Shown piece by piece: positions 53,004-61,996 of a DNA stretch of 64,000 nucleotides (position 1 is the first letter of the stretch; each line of letters opens with the position of its first letter). Under the pieces are notes generated by a model. The model had not been told where the DNA came from. It searched no databases and was given only the letters and a program-made list of their open reading frames with translations. The DNA comes from an uncultured Actinomycetes bacterium (GTDB lineage: Bacteria > Actinomycetota > Acidimicrobiia > Acidimicrobiales > Acidimicrobilacustridaceae). Where the stretch lies: contig CALEHQ010000006.1 of assembly GCA_937876315.1 (NCBI GenBank), positions 62,001 through 126,000 on the forward strand. Direction: 5' to 3'. The translations under genes were made by a program, and so were the position numbers.

Positions 53004-54515
53004 GTGAAGCACGCCAAAGAGCCCGAACTGTCGAGAGCAAAACTGGTTGTCCTCGGCATCGCCATCCTCGCTATCGGAGTAGGAGCCGCGGCATTCTCTG
53101 CAGGACGGTCCTCTTCCTCGCAGACATCGGGTTCGAGTACAGAAGCGACGACGAAACCACCTGTGGTCGACAAAAAAAGATCCCTACTCGCAGTACCGGG
53201 TCAAGGGCTGGATCGCTGAGGAGAACGCGAAACCGGGTACCACTGAGTGGAAGATCCCCGACGATCGCGCAATGTGGGCAAAAGTTGAAGGCTTCCTTGA
53301 CACGACAAGTATCGATGTCGGCGGATCTGCGGTACTGAAAGTCTCAACCCGAGCGAAGACGTGGAGCGCTCCATGGGCGCCATCGTTAACAATTAACGCC
53401 GATGTCACGTGGCCTCCTGGCCAGTACCTCCTGAAACTTGAGAGCGATGACGGTGGCGAAACATTCGTGCCTCTCGTCATTCGCGACGACAAGAGCACAT
53501 CGGACCTCTTGATGCAGAGCGCTGTCACGACCTGGCAGTCCTATAACGGCTGGGGTGGAGCAAGCCTCTATACGGGCACGAATGGACGTGCCGATGTCGT
53601 GAGTTTTGATCGTCCCTACACCGGAAACGGCAGCGGAGAGTTTCTTGGCCGGGAACGGGAGTTCATCACGTTCGTTGAGCGTGCCGGTTACGACGTTTCC
53701 TATTGGACCAATATCGATCTCCACCTACGCGGCGAGTTGGCCAAGAACCACCGCGCCATCATCATCCCGGGACACGACGAGTACTACACGGTTGAAATGC
53801 GCAAGAACCTCGAAGCCGCTCGAGATGCTGGCGTCAACATTGGATTCTTCGGAGCGAACAACGTCTACCGCCGGATTCGCCTTGAAGACTCCCCCACGGG
53901 AGAGGCCCGACTCGAGGTCAATTACAGCGATGCGACTCGTGACCCCCCTACGGGAAAGACAATGAGCGCGTCACCACCTCCTTCCGCGAAAGCCCTGCGG
54001 CAAACCCCGAGAGCTCTCTCACGGGTTCCTATTACGAATGCAACCCCGTCGAAGCCGATTGGGTAGTTGGCGATGCGTCGATGTGGATGTTTGAAGGATC
54101 CCAATTCAAAAATGGTGACCGCGTGTCGAAGATGGTCGGCAACGAATACGACCGAGTAACGCCCGGTGCACCGACCCCGGCAAATATTCAAGTGCTCGCC
54201 CACTCCCCCGTCACCTGTCGCGGCAAAGCATCGTTCGCTGATTCAACCTGGTACACGGTGCCCAGTGGCGCCGGGGTATTCACCGCAGCGACGTTTGGGT
54301 GGTCGCCACGACTCCTCGACGCATGTCCGACTGGTCCTCCGACCACACCAATCTGCAAACTCCAGAAGGTGACCGAAAATATTCTCAATGCCTTCGCTGA
54401 AGGTCCGGCCGGCCTCAAGTATCCAAGCGTCTCGAATCTTGCGAAGTTTGGAATAGCGACTCCTAGAGCGCCATCAACTTCATCGTCTACGACCTCGACA
54501 ACCGTGCAGCGTTGA
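53004..54515 (+). pseudogene. Dimethylformamidase-beta-like secreted/anchored protein, disrupted by two frameshifts
   Basis: Three segments in successive frames make one protein. Segment 1 (53004-~53172) has a signal anchor (LVVLGIAILAIGVGAAAFSAG) and a Ser/Thr-rich linker. At a run of seven A (53174-53180) the frame must skip one base to continue as DPYSQYRVKGWIAEENAKPG. Segment 2 resembles the N,N-dimethylformamidase large-subunit domain (TWQSYNGWGGASLY, IIIPGHDEYYT, NIGFFGANNVYRRIR). At a C6 run (53943-53948) a base seems missing; the third segment then continues as YGKDNERVTTSFRESPAA to WMFEGSQF and a Ser/Thr tail. It is either a real pseudogene or homopolymer sequencing error. Substrate unknown. 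Confidence 0.75.
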
Positions 54516-54577
54516 GGCGAGTTTTCGTCGAGGTGACGCAATGAGGCTCCGCTTCGTCACTTGAGCCCAGAGGCCCG

Positions 54578-54583
54578 TAGGCT
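54578..54583 (+). promoter_or_regulatory. Candidate leaderless -10 of menG-menF
   Basis: TAGGCT lies 6 nt before the GTG at 54590 and selects that start among GTG 54587, GTG 54590 and ATG 54599. Confidence 0.45.
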
Positions 54584-54589
54584 GAGGTG

Positions 54590-55300
54590 GTGACCGAGAT
54601 GGACAGCCAGCAGCTTCCGCAGGGCGAGGAGAAAGTCCGCGCCGTTCGTTCGATGTTCGACGCGATCGCGCCTCGCTACGACCTTGTGAACCGAGTGATG
54701 ACATTCCGCATGGACGTGGCGTGGCGCACACGCACCGTGCGCGAACTTGGACTCCCAGGTGGTTCGCTCGTCGCTGATCTGGCGTGTGGAACCGGTGACT
54801 TCTGTCGTGAACTTCAAAAGCAGGGTCTTCGACCAATCGGATTCGATCTTTCATTCGGAATGCTCGCCGCAGCACGAACGTCGGCTCCACTCGCTGAAGC
54901 TGACGCACTTGCGCTTCCCGTACCCGATAGCTCGCTTGACGGCATCACCTGTGGGTTCGCACTTCGAAACCTTGTCGAACTCGATGGGTTCTTCGCTGAG
55001 CTCGCTCGAACAGTTCGACCCGGTGGACGTATTGCCATTCTCGAGGTCGCCGAGCCTCCGAATCGCTTCCTCCGCTGGGGCCACTCGATCTACTTCGGTT
55101 CCATCGTCCCCAAGGTAGGTGGACTGCTTTCCGATCCTTCGGCCTACCAGTACCTTCCGAAATCAGTTGCCTATCTTCCCGAACCTGGTGTGATGTTGCA
55201 GCGACTCGCCGACGCTGGCTTTGTGCAAGTCGAACGGCAATTGCTTTCCGTTGGCATCTCTCAACTCATCACCGCGACACGGAGCGACGACCAGCGGTGA
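54590..55300 (+). CDS. menG: Demethylmenaquinone methyltransferase
   Basis: MenG/UbiE-type methyltransferase makes menaquinone from demethylmenaquinone. The family N-terminus VRSMFDAIAPRYDLVNRVMTF, SAM motif VADLACGTGDF near residue 61, and GFALRNLVELDGFF near 121 with RPGGRIAILEV are all present. The GTG at 54590 gives 236 residues. Its stop overlaps the menF GTG. It is the first of the menaquinone genes clustered to 61 kb. Confidence 0.93.
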   Translation: MTEMDSQQLPQGEEKVRAVRSMFDAIAPRYDLVNRVMTFRMDVAWRTRTVRELGLPGGSLVADLACGTGDFCRELQKQGLRPIGFDLSFGMLAAARTSAPLAEADALALPVPDSSLDGITCGFALRNLVELDGFFAELARTVRPGGRIAILEVAEPPNRFLRWGHSIYFGSIVPKVGGLLSDPSAYQYLPKSVAYLPEPGVMLQRLADAGFVQVERQLLSVGISQLITATRSDDQR

Positions 55301-56583
55301 ATCAGACCGTGGGCATGGTTGCTCGCACACGTGCACTTGCGATTGACACTGACCTCATCGCCTTGTGTGACGACAACGACATGCTTTTCGTCACCAATGG
55401 CGTGGGCATCGTCGGGATCGGCCATTCAGCGCGGATCATCGTCCCTCGAAGTGATCGTTCACTCACCTCAACAACGGCGCATGCCGCTTTCGGAAACATC
55501 GAGGTCATCGACGAACTCGGAATACCCGGTTCCGGAGTTGTCGCCTTCGGAGCGTTTCCTTTCGACACAAACCTCAACGGCGAATTGATCATTCCGCGGA
55601 TCGTCGTTGGCCGTAACGCCGACGGTGAAACCTGGCTCACCACGATCGCCCATCACGACGATGAGCCCTCCGAAACTGAAATCGACGGAGTCCTTGGACG
55701 AAGCACTCGCATCGGCACCGGGTTTGCGCGAGATGCGGGGCTTCATTCCTCAAGCAATTCACCATCAAGCTTCGATATTCACCCCTTACGCAGCCCCGAG
55801 GACTGGTGCGCGGCGGTCACGACTGCCACCGAACGTCTCGCAGCGGGCGAAGCGCGCAAAGTTGTCCTTGCCCGCGGAATCGAGATCGTCACTGATCGGC
55901 CCGTCAGCCCAAGCGCAGTGATATCGCAACTTCGCCGATCCTTTCCGGCCAGTCACTTGTTCTCAGTCGACGGATTCGTCGGAGCAACTCCTGAACTCTT
56001 GGTGGAACGAATCGGAACTGTCGTTCGAGCCCATCCCATGGCGGGGACTGCGCCCCGAAGTGGCGACCCGGAAACTGATGCACGACTTGCAGCGGCACTT
56101 CTGGCATCGACAAATACCAAAGATGAACATCGCCACACCATCGACATGGTGCACGACACCTTGTTGCCCTGGTGTTCGTATCTCGATGAAGAAGCAGAAC
56201 CATCGATCGTCGCCGTCGCCAACGTGCAGCACCTTTCAACTCGTCTTGAGGGTCAACTCTCTGAGCCCGTCGCTTCGGTTCTCGATCTTGTCGGAGCACT
56301 GCACCCGACACCTGCGGTTGGCGGAATGCCCCGCGATGCGGCGCTCGCACTTATCGACGAACTCGAAGGCCTCGACCGAGGCCGCTATGCAGGTCCAGTC
56401 GGATGGGTCGATGCCAAGGGCAACGGAACATGGGCGGTTGGCATCCGGTCGGCGCAGATCGACGGAACGCACACACGTATCCACGCCGGAGTTGGGGTCG
56501 TCGCCGATTCTCAAGCGGAACAAGAACTGGCCGAAACTCGAGCAAAGCTTCAAACCATGCTCGGCGCAATCGTTAGGCCGTAG
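55297..56583 (+). CDS. menF: Isochorismate synthase MenF
   Basis: This 428-residue chorismate-utilising enzyme makes isochorismate. The C-terminal half has the conserved KVVLARGIEI near residue 188, AHPMAGTAPRSGD near 245, TKDEHRHTIDMVHDTL near 273, LHPTPAVGGMPRDAAL near 333 and HAGVGVVADSQAEQELAET. Context (menG before, menD after) supports MenF over a salicylate pathway enzyme. The GTG start overlaps menG (GTGA), and the end overlaps convergent menD by 11 nt. Confidence 0.92.
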   Translation: MNQTVGMVARTRALAIDTDLIALCDDNDMLFVTNGVGIVGIGHSARIIVPRSDRSLTSTTAHAAFGNIEVIDELGIPGSGVVAFGAFPFDTNLNGELIIPRIVVGRNADGETWLTTIAHHDDEPSETEIDGVLGRSTRIGTGFARDAGLHSSSNSPSSFDIHPLRSPEDWCAAVTTATERLAAGEARKVVLARGIEIVTDRPVSPSAVISQLRRSFPASHLFSVDGFVGATPELLVERIGTVVRAHPMAGTAPRSGDPETDARLAAALLASTNTKDEHRHTIDMVHDTLLPWCSYLDEEAEPSIVAVANVQHLSTRLEGQLSEPVASVLDLVGALHPTPAVGGMPRDAALALIDELEGLDRGRYAGPVGWVDAKGNGTWAVGIRSAQIDGTHTRIHAGVGVVADSQAEQELAETRAKLQTMLGAIVRP

Positions 56584-58270
56584 TCCAACCAGCGGCTGCA
56601 GCAGCAGCGATGCCTGCCTGATGCAATGCATCGTGAACGGCAACATTTTCGGAACGGTTTGAGCGGGCGAGCACTACATGCACCCCTCCCGTTGCCATAG
56701 AGGCTTCGACAGCCAGACCAACGGTCAGGTCATCGGATGCTTCCAACACTGGCAATCGGTGGGCATGAGCCAGCATTGCCAAGTCGACTCCATGTGGCGT
56801 ACCGAAAAGCTGCTCGAATTGTGTGGGTTCAAGCACCGATGCCTGGGGCAGGAAGGAAAAGATTCCTCCCCCATCGTTATCAATCACAACGATGCAGAGA
56901 TCGACGCCACGAGCATCGAGACCGAGCAGGCCATTCGTGTCGTGCAGGAATGCGACATCACCAATAAGTAATGCTGTCGGAACTCCTGAAAGCGCAACAC
57001 CAACAGCAGTGGAGACGACGCCGTCGATCCCGTTTGCTCCGCGGTTCGACAGCACAGTGAGTCCTTCGCGTCGAGTGCTGAACCACTCAACGTCGCGAAC
57101 TGGCATTGACGAGGAAACCACGAGCGTTCCACCAGAAGGAACTGCAGCGACGACGTTGCGCGCAACTCCAGGTTCGGTGATTGACGTTGCCGCTCCCAGA
57201 GATACTGCGAGCGCCTCTTCAACAGCATCGTCGGCTCGACGCCAACGGTTGAGCCATGACTGATCATCCACGGGCTCAGTAAGCGCAGAAACAGAATTCG
57301 CGTAGTTGCTCGCCGATTGGCGAACGCGATGAGTCACCGAACGCGCCGGATCGTTCACTGCTGCAGTCGGATCCACATGAACATGAGGCACAGAGGAAGA
57401 CGCCACCCACTCGCCAATCACTTTCGACGCCGGGAGCGCTCCGAATCGGATGACCATTTCGACATCGCTCTGAGCACCGGCCGAACGAAGGAGGGTGTCT
57501 CCGTGGGCGATAACGCAACGGTGCTCAACTCGACATCCGCTCCTTGGATCAGCGAGCACCGGCCAGCCGAGTTTCTCGGCCAAAAGCAAAACTGCTCTCG
57601 CGTCGTCGATGCCACTTCCGGAAATAATGAGGCCGGACTCAGGCAACGTCCCAGGATCAGTAAACGGATCGCCGAGATCGACAACGGCGTGCTGCGAGTC
57701 GTCGAGGCTGGGCAAGTCCGCTGGAATGCCAACGAGTGGTTCGTCGAACGGGAGATTGCAATGCACCGGACCAGGATCAGCACCGGCGGTCGCCCACCAC
57801 GTGCGTCGCGCGAGTGGGCGCCACGTAGAACGATTCGACGTGGTCGGAACAGGAGCGTCGACCGACAATCGAACTGATGACCCGTAGAGGTCAACCTGAT
57901 CAATTGTTTGCGGCGCGCCTATGCCACGCAAACGCGGAGGTCGATCAGCAGTCACGACGAGAAGGGGCACTCGATCAAGTTCAGCTTCGACAACTGCAGG
58001 GTGGAACTCGACCGCAGCGGTTCCGCTCGTTGAGAGCACGAGGACTGCACGGCCCGTTGCTCGAGCGAGCCCAAGAGCCATGAAGGATCCCGACCGTTCA
58101 TCGTGATGCACGTGCACACGCACGCGACCATCGACGACGAGTGCAACTGCCATTGGCGTAGAGCGGGAACCAGGACAGACGACTGCGTCGGTCAGTCCGT
58201 TACGAACCCACTCGTCGACGAGGGTGGCGCAGAAGGTTGCGTTGAGTACCCCATTGTCCTCGTCGTCCAT
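56573..58270 (-). CDS. menD: SEPHCHC synthase MenD
   Basis: This ThDP enzyme adds 2-oxoglutarate's succinic semialdehyde unit to isochorismate. It has the N-terminal VCPGSRSTPMAVAL near residue 33, the catalytic glutamate in HVHHDERSGSFMALGLARATG near 58, and the ThDP-Mg site VIDNDGGGIFSFLPQ near 484. The 565 residues are normal. The ATG at 58270 has TAGGCT 6 nt upstream, with no ribosome binding site. Confidence 0.95.
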   Translation of the reverse strand: MDDEDNGVLNATFCATLVDEWVRNGLTDAVVCPGSRSTPMAVALVVDGRVRVHVHHDERSGSFMALGLARATGRAVLVLSTSGTAAVEFHPAVVEAELDRVPLLVVTADRPPRLRGIGAPQTIDQVDLYGSSVRLSVDAPVPTTSNRSTWRPLARRTWWATAGADPGPVHCNLPFDEPLVGIPADLPSLDDSQHAVVDLGDPFTDPGTLPESGLIISGSGIDDARAVLLLAEKLGWPVLADPRSGCRVEHRCVIAHGDTLLRSAGAQSDVEMVIRFGALPASKVIGEWVASSSVPHVHVDPTAAVNDPARSVTHRVRQSASNYANSVSALTEPVDDQSWLNRWRRADDAVEEALAVSLGAATSITEPGVARNVVAAVPSGGTLVVSSSMPVRDVEWFSTRREGLTVLSNRGANGIDGVVSTAVGVALSGVPTALLIGDVAFLHDTNGLLGLDARGVDLCIVVIDNDGGGIFSFLPQASVLEPTQFEQLFGTPHGVDLAMLAHAHRLPVLEASDDLTVGLAVEASMATGGVHVVLARSNRSENVAVHDALHQAGIAAAAAAGWTTA

Positions 58271-58276
58271 GGCTGC

Positions 58277-58310
58277 AGCCTACGGTCCACGCCAGCCCGC
58301 CCTCTACGCT
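58277..58310. promoter_or_regulatory. Back-to-back leaderless promoters of menD and menH
   Basis: Minus-strand TAGGCT (58282-58277) lies 6 nt before the menD ATG; plus-strand TACGCT (58305-58310) lies 6 nt before the menH GTG. The whole divergent gap is 46 bp. Confidence 0.45.
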
Positions 58311-58316
58311 GAGCGG

Positions 58317-59087
58317 GTGGCTTCTCCCCATCTCTCCAGCGTTCGGACCAGCAGCCCCGCTGATGCCCCTCCGATCGCGCTGCTGCACGGCTTCACCCAA
58401 ACCGCCGACTGCTGGGGACCATTTGCGGACAAACTCTCCGCGACCCGCTCGGTGGTAGCAATCGACCTACCCGGCCATGGTGGTTCGGGCGAGGTTCGCG
58501 CCGACCTGAGCCAAACAACCGAGCTCGTTGCTTTGAGCATTGATCGAAGCATCGTCATCGGCTATTCGCTCGGAGGTCGCGTCGCTCTCCACCTTGCCCT
58601 TCGCCATCCACAACTCGTCGAACGACTCGTCGTTATCGGTGCCACGGGTGGAATCGACAGCGAGGAGGAACGCAAGGAGCGTCGCGTTTCCGATGAATCA
58701 CTTGCTGATCATCTCGAAGACATCGGTGTCGATGCGTTCCTCGACGAGTGGCTCTCGCAACCAATGTTTGCGTCGCTCACAGCCGAACAATCGTTCCGCG
58801 AACTTCGAGCCACGAACTCGGCGGCTGGTTTGGCCTCAAGCTTGCGGCTGTGCGGAACCGGCACTCAAGAATCGCTGTGGAGTCGCCTTGGCGAGCTCAC
58901 AATGCCGGTGCTCGTCATCGCTGGCGCCAACGACGAAAAATTTACACACCTTGGCCATCGTCTCGTTGAATCAATCGGAGCGAATGCTTCGATACAACTC
59001 ATCGATAACGCCGGGCATAGCGCACAGTTGGAGAATCCGGCAGGAACCGCGGCGGCAATCACGAAGTGGCTGTCAGAACCCCTGTAA
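58317..59087 (+). CDS. menH: SHCHC synthase MenH (alpha/beta hydrolase)
   Basis: MenH removes pyruvate from SEPHCHC. The 256-residue alpha/beta hydrolase has LLHGFTQTADCWGPF near residue 20, IDLPGHGGSG near 52, the nucleophile serine in IGYSLGGRVALHLAL near 81 and a late histidine in NAGHSAQLE near 236. The GTG at 58317 is set by TACGCT 6 nt upstream; an in-frame ATG at 58269 lies upstream of that element. Position between menD and menA supports MenH. Its stop abuts the menA stop with no gap. Confidence 0.88.
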   Translation: MASPHLSSVRTSSPADAPPIALLHGFTQTADCWGPFADKLSATRSVVAIDLPGHGGSGEVRADLSQTTELVALSIDRSIVIGYSLGGRVALHLALRHPQLVERLVVIGATGGIDSEEERKERRVSDESLADHLEDIGVDAFLDEWLSQPMFASLTAEQSFRELRATNSAAGLASSLRLCGTGTQESLWSRLGELTMPVLVIAGANDEKFTHLGHRLVESIGANASIQLIDNAGHSAQLENPAGTAAAITKWLSEPL

Positions 59088-59978
59088 TCAGCCGCCGATA
59101 AACAATCCGACCGAGATCAACACACCGAAGGCCAGCTGAACCTTCCCCGTTGCGCCGAGAACTGGGATCAGGGCCGGACCTCGAGCCCCTTCAATCACAC
59201 GTTGCACGGGTTTGCGGGCAAGAAGAACAGCAAACATCGAAAATGCACCCGCCGGACGCTGCGAGAGTCCGCACAAGAACGGCACCATGAAGAATGGCAG
59301 CACGACGAGCACGATATAGAAAATTCGCGTGCGCTTGTCCCCCAGTCGCACTGCAAGCGTGCGCTTGCCCGACTCGGTATCTCCTGGAATATCGCGAAGG
59401 TTGTTCACGACAAGAAGTGCAGTCGCAAAAAGGCCAACCGGGATCGAGACCAACACTGTCAGTGGCGTGAACCGTTCGATCTGCACGAATGCCGATCCGG
59501 TCGTTGCCACAACTCCAAAAAATACGAAGACAAACACTTCACCCAGACCGGCATAGCCGTAGGGACGAGGGCCTCCGGTGTAAAACCACGCTGCAGCGAT
59601 TGCCACGAGGCCAACTGCGATCAACCACCAGCTCGTGGCCGCAGCGAGACTGAGACCAGCGGCAGCAGCGACGCCGAAGGAGAGGAACGCAGCACGCTTC
59701 ACGGCACCGGGACTCTTACGTCCTGACCCTGTGAGTCGCATCGGTCCAACACGATCGGCATCAGTTCCGCGAATTCCATCGGAATAGTCGTTGGCGTAGT
59801 TCACGCCGATCTGCAGAGCCAGTGAGACCACGAGCGCAGCCACGAAGCGCCAGATGAAAAGGCCCTTCAGAGCATTCGTGTCGCCATTCATTCCTGCGGC
59901 AGCGGCAGTTCCAACAAGCACGGGCACAAGAGCCGCAGGCAGGGTTCGAGGTCGGGCTCCAGCAATCCAGTCCTTCAT
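59088..59978 (-). CDS. menA: 1,4-dihydroxy-2-naphthoate polyprenyltransferase MenA
   Basis: This UbiA-family membrane enzyme prenylates DHNA. The 296 residues hold about nine hydrophobic segments, the first aspartate motif NYANDYSDGIRGTDADRVGP near residue 64 and the second NNLRDIPGDTESGKRTLAV near 186, both diagnostic of MenA. The N-terminal MKDWIAGARPRTLPAALVPV starts at the ATG 59978; no -10 element lies at the leaderless distance. Confidence 0.95.
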   Translation of the reverse strand: MKDWIAGARPRTLPAALVPVLVGTAAAAGMNGDTNALKGLFIWRFVAALVVSLALQIGVNYANDYSDGIRGTDADRVGPMRLTGSGRKSPGAVKRAAFLSFGVAAAAGLSLAAATSWWLIAVGLVAIAAAWFYTGGPRPYGYAGLGEVFVFVFFGVVATTGSAFVQIERFTPLTVLVSIPVGLFATALLVVNNLRDIPGDTESGKRTLAVRLGDKRTRIFYIVLVVLPFFMVPFLCGLSQRPAGAFSMFAVLLARKPVQRVIEGARGPALIPVLGATGKVQLAFGVLISVGLFIGG

Positions 59979-60026
59979 AAGCGGCAAGTGTGGTCGGTGG
60001 AGGCCAATCCCGCCGAATCTGAGGCC

Positions 60027-60032
60027 TAGCCT
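60027..60032 (+). promoter_or_regulatory. Candidate leaderless -10 of menE
   Basis: TAGCCT lies 7 nt before the ATG at 60040 and no ribosome binding site is present. Confidence 0.45.
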
Positions 60033-60039
60033 CAACCCA

Positions 60040-61140
60040 ATGCAGGAATTAGTGGCGATTGCGCAAACCGGCCAGGGCTTTGTCGAGACCCTCTCTCGAA
60101 TCTGGGAACGCGGCGACGCGGCGATGCCTCTTGACCCTCGCCTTCCCGATGCGGCCCGCGATTCGCTCATTGCTGCCCTCGCCCCCACTCGCATCATTGA
60201 GGCCGACGGGAACGAACAGCGTCTCAACGGCCGTCAGGTCGACACTGACGACGCCCTCGTCATTGCCACCTCCGGAAGCACCGGAACACCGAAGGGCGTT
60301 GTCCACACATATGCGTCGCTTGAGGCATCGGCACGATCAACTTCAGCCGCACTCGGTGTTGACACCGCAAGCGATCGGTGGCTGTGTTGCCTTCCGCTCA
60401 CCCACATCGCTGGTCTCGCCATCGTGGTTCGGTCACAAACATTTGAGATTCCACTGGTGGTTCACGATCGATTCGACAGTCAGGCGGTAGAGAACGCGGC
60501 CCGAGAAGGAGCGACCCTCACCTCACTCGTTCCAACCACACTCGCCCGAGTTGATCCGAGTCTCTTCCGTCGCATCATTGTTGGGGGTCAAGCAGCGCCT
60601 GAAAATCTTCCCGCCAATTGCCGAGCCAGTTACGGCATGACCGAAACCGGCAGCGCCGTTGTGTTCGACGGCGACATCCTCCCCGGCGTCGAACTTCGCA
60701 TCGTCGACGGTGAAATCGAAGTACGCGGCGACATGTTGTTGCGTTGTTATCGAGACAACACCGACCCCCGCACCACAGATGGCTGGTTCCCCACCAACGA
60801 TGCCGGCGAGATTGTCGACGGTCGCCTCGTTGTGCACGGCCGCCGCGGTGATCTCATTATTTCCGGCGGAGAGAAGATTTGGCCCGCACCAGTCGAGGAA
60901 TCGATTTCCGAGCTTGCCTCAGTCAACGAAGTCGCCATCGTGGCAAGACCTGACAACGAATGGGGCCATATCGTCACCGCCGTCGTGGTGGCAGCCGACC
61001 CATCAGCGCCGCCCACACTCGATGAACTCAGAGACCACGTGAAACAGACGCTTCCTGCATACTGTGCGCCACGACGCATTGAGTTTCTCGATGCGCTTCC
61101 ACGCACTTCGCTTGGAAAAGTCGAACGTAAATCGCTCTAG
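60040..61140 (+). CDS. menE: o-Succinylbenzoate--CoA ligase MenE
   Basis: MenE activates o-succinylbenzoate as its CoA ester. The 366-residue ANL ligase is compact as in actinobacterial MenE: P-loop VIATSGSTGTPKGVVHT near residue 74, CLPLTHIAGLAI near 117, SYGMTETGS near 200, HGRRGDLIISGGEKIWP near 267 and the catalytic lysine in PRTSLGKVERKSL at the end. The ATG at 60040 is set by TAGCCT 7 nt upstream. Divergent from menA; followed after 25 nt by a crotonase. Confidence 0.9.
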   Translation: MQELVAIAQTGQGFVETLSRIWERGDAAMPLDPRLPDAARDSLIAALAPTRIIEADGNEQRLNGRQVDTDDALVIATSGSTGTPKGVVHTYASLEASARSTSAALGVDTASDRWLCCLPLTHIAGLAIVVRSQTFEIPLVVHDRFDSQAVENAAREGATLTSLVPTTLARVDPSLFRRIIVGGQAAPENLPANCRASYGMTETGSAVVFDGDILPGVELRIVDGEIEVRGDMLLRCYRDNTDPRTTDGWFPTNDAGEIVDGRLVVHGRRGDLIISGGEKIWPAPVEESISELASVNEVAIVARPDNEWGHIVTAVVVAADPSAPPTLDELRDHVKQTLPAYCAPRRIEFLDALPRTSLGKVERKSL

Positions 61141-61165
61141 CGACACTTGCACCAAAGGGGAAGAT

Positions 61166-61984
61166 ATGACTGAAAACGATGCACAGAGCCTTCTTGTAGA
61201 ACGCGAAGGACCAGTACTCATCCTCACGATGAATCGACCACATCGTCGAAACGCGTTGGTGCCCGACATGCTCGTGCGCTTCGCCGATGCATGGGACCTG
61301 GCTGATTCTGACGATTCCATTCGCTGCGTCATCCTCACCGGTGCGGGAGATGTCGCCTATTGCGCCGGTGGCGACTTGAACGATGGCTGGATGTCCGGCG
61401 AAGTCACCGAAGAAGCGAAGCGAATTCAAGAGCGCCTCAAAGAAGACCCAGGTGTCGTCGGCAAGGGTTTGCTCCTCACCCATTGGTGCACGAAACCGAT
61501 CATTGCTGTCGTGAATGGCCAATGCATGGGCGGCGGATGCGAAATGCTGCAGGCCACCGACATCCGAATTGCCGAGGAACATGCAACGTTCGGTGTTCCC
61601 GAAGTGAAGCGTGGACTCATCGCCGGCGCTGGATCGACGATGCGCTTGAAGCGACAGATTCCCTACGCCGTAGCGATGGACATGCTCATCACCGGTCGCG
61701 TGCTCGATGCCGAAGAAGCACTTCGCTGGGGACTCGTCAGCCACATCGCACCGAGTGGCACCGGAATGGCGAAGGCACGAGAGATTGCTGACGTCATCTG
61801 CGCGAATGGTCCGCTCGCGGTCAAGGCCGCAAAGGCGTCAGTTATTGCTACAGGCTGGCTTCCCGAGTCTGAAGCACAGCCGATCGAGATCGGATTCGTT
61901 TCGCCTGTCATGCGCTCAGAGGACGCCAAAGAAGGCATGAAGGCATTCTCCGAAAAGCGCACACCCAATTTTCAGGGCAAATAG
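61166..61984 (+). CDS. Enoyl-CoA hydratase/isomerase family protein (crotonase)
   Basis: The 272-residue crotonase has the oxyanion-hole segments VAYCAGGDLNDGW near residue 63 and VNGQCMGGGCEMLQATDIRIA near 114, and a glutamate in FGVPEVKRGLIAGAGS near 145. It follows menE but lacks the MenB pattern (a naphthoate-synthase GGDQ segment and its C-terminal tail), so I call it a general acyl-CoA hydratase or isomerase. AAAGGGG precedes the ATG at 61166. Confidence 0.85.
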   Translation: MTENDAQSLLVEREGPVLILTMNRPHRRNALVPDMLVRFADAWDLADSDDSIRCVILTGAGDVAYCAGGDLNDGWMSGEVTEEAKRIQERLKEDPGVVGKGLLLTHWCTKPIIAVVNGQCMGGGCEMLQATDIRIAEEHATFGVPEVKRGLIAGAGSTMRLKRQIPYAVAMDMLITGRVLDAEEALRWGLVSHIAPSGTGMAKAREIADVICANGPLAVKAAKASVIATGWLPESEAQPIEIGFVSPVMRSEDAKEGMKAFSEKRTPNFQGK

Positions 61985-61996
61985 CGAAGGCGTAAC

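Noticed and set aside
53174-53180. Programmed frameshift at the A7 run
   Set aside because: The required shift is +1 (or loss of one A), not the -1 shift known for A-AAA-AAG sites, and a second frameshift in the same gene makes error or decay more likely.
61166-61984. Crotonase next to menE as MenB
   Set aside because: The protein has general crotonase motifs but not the naphthoate-synthase active-site pattern; context alone was not enough.
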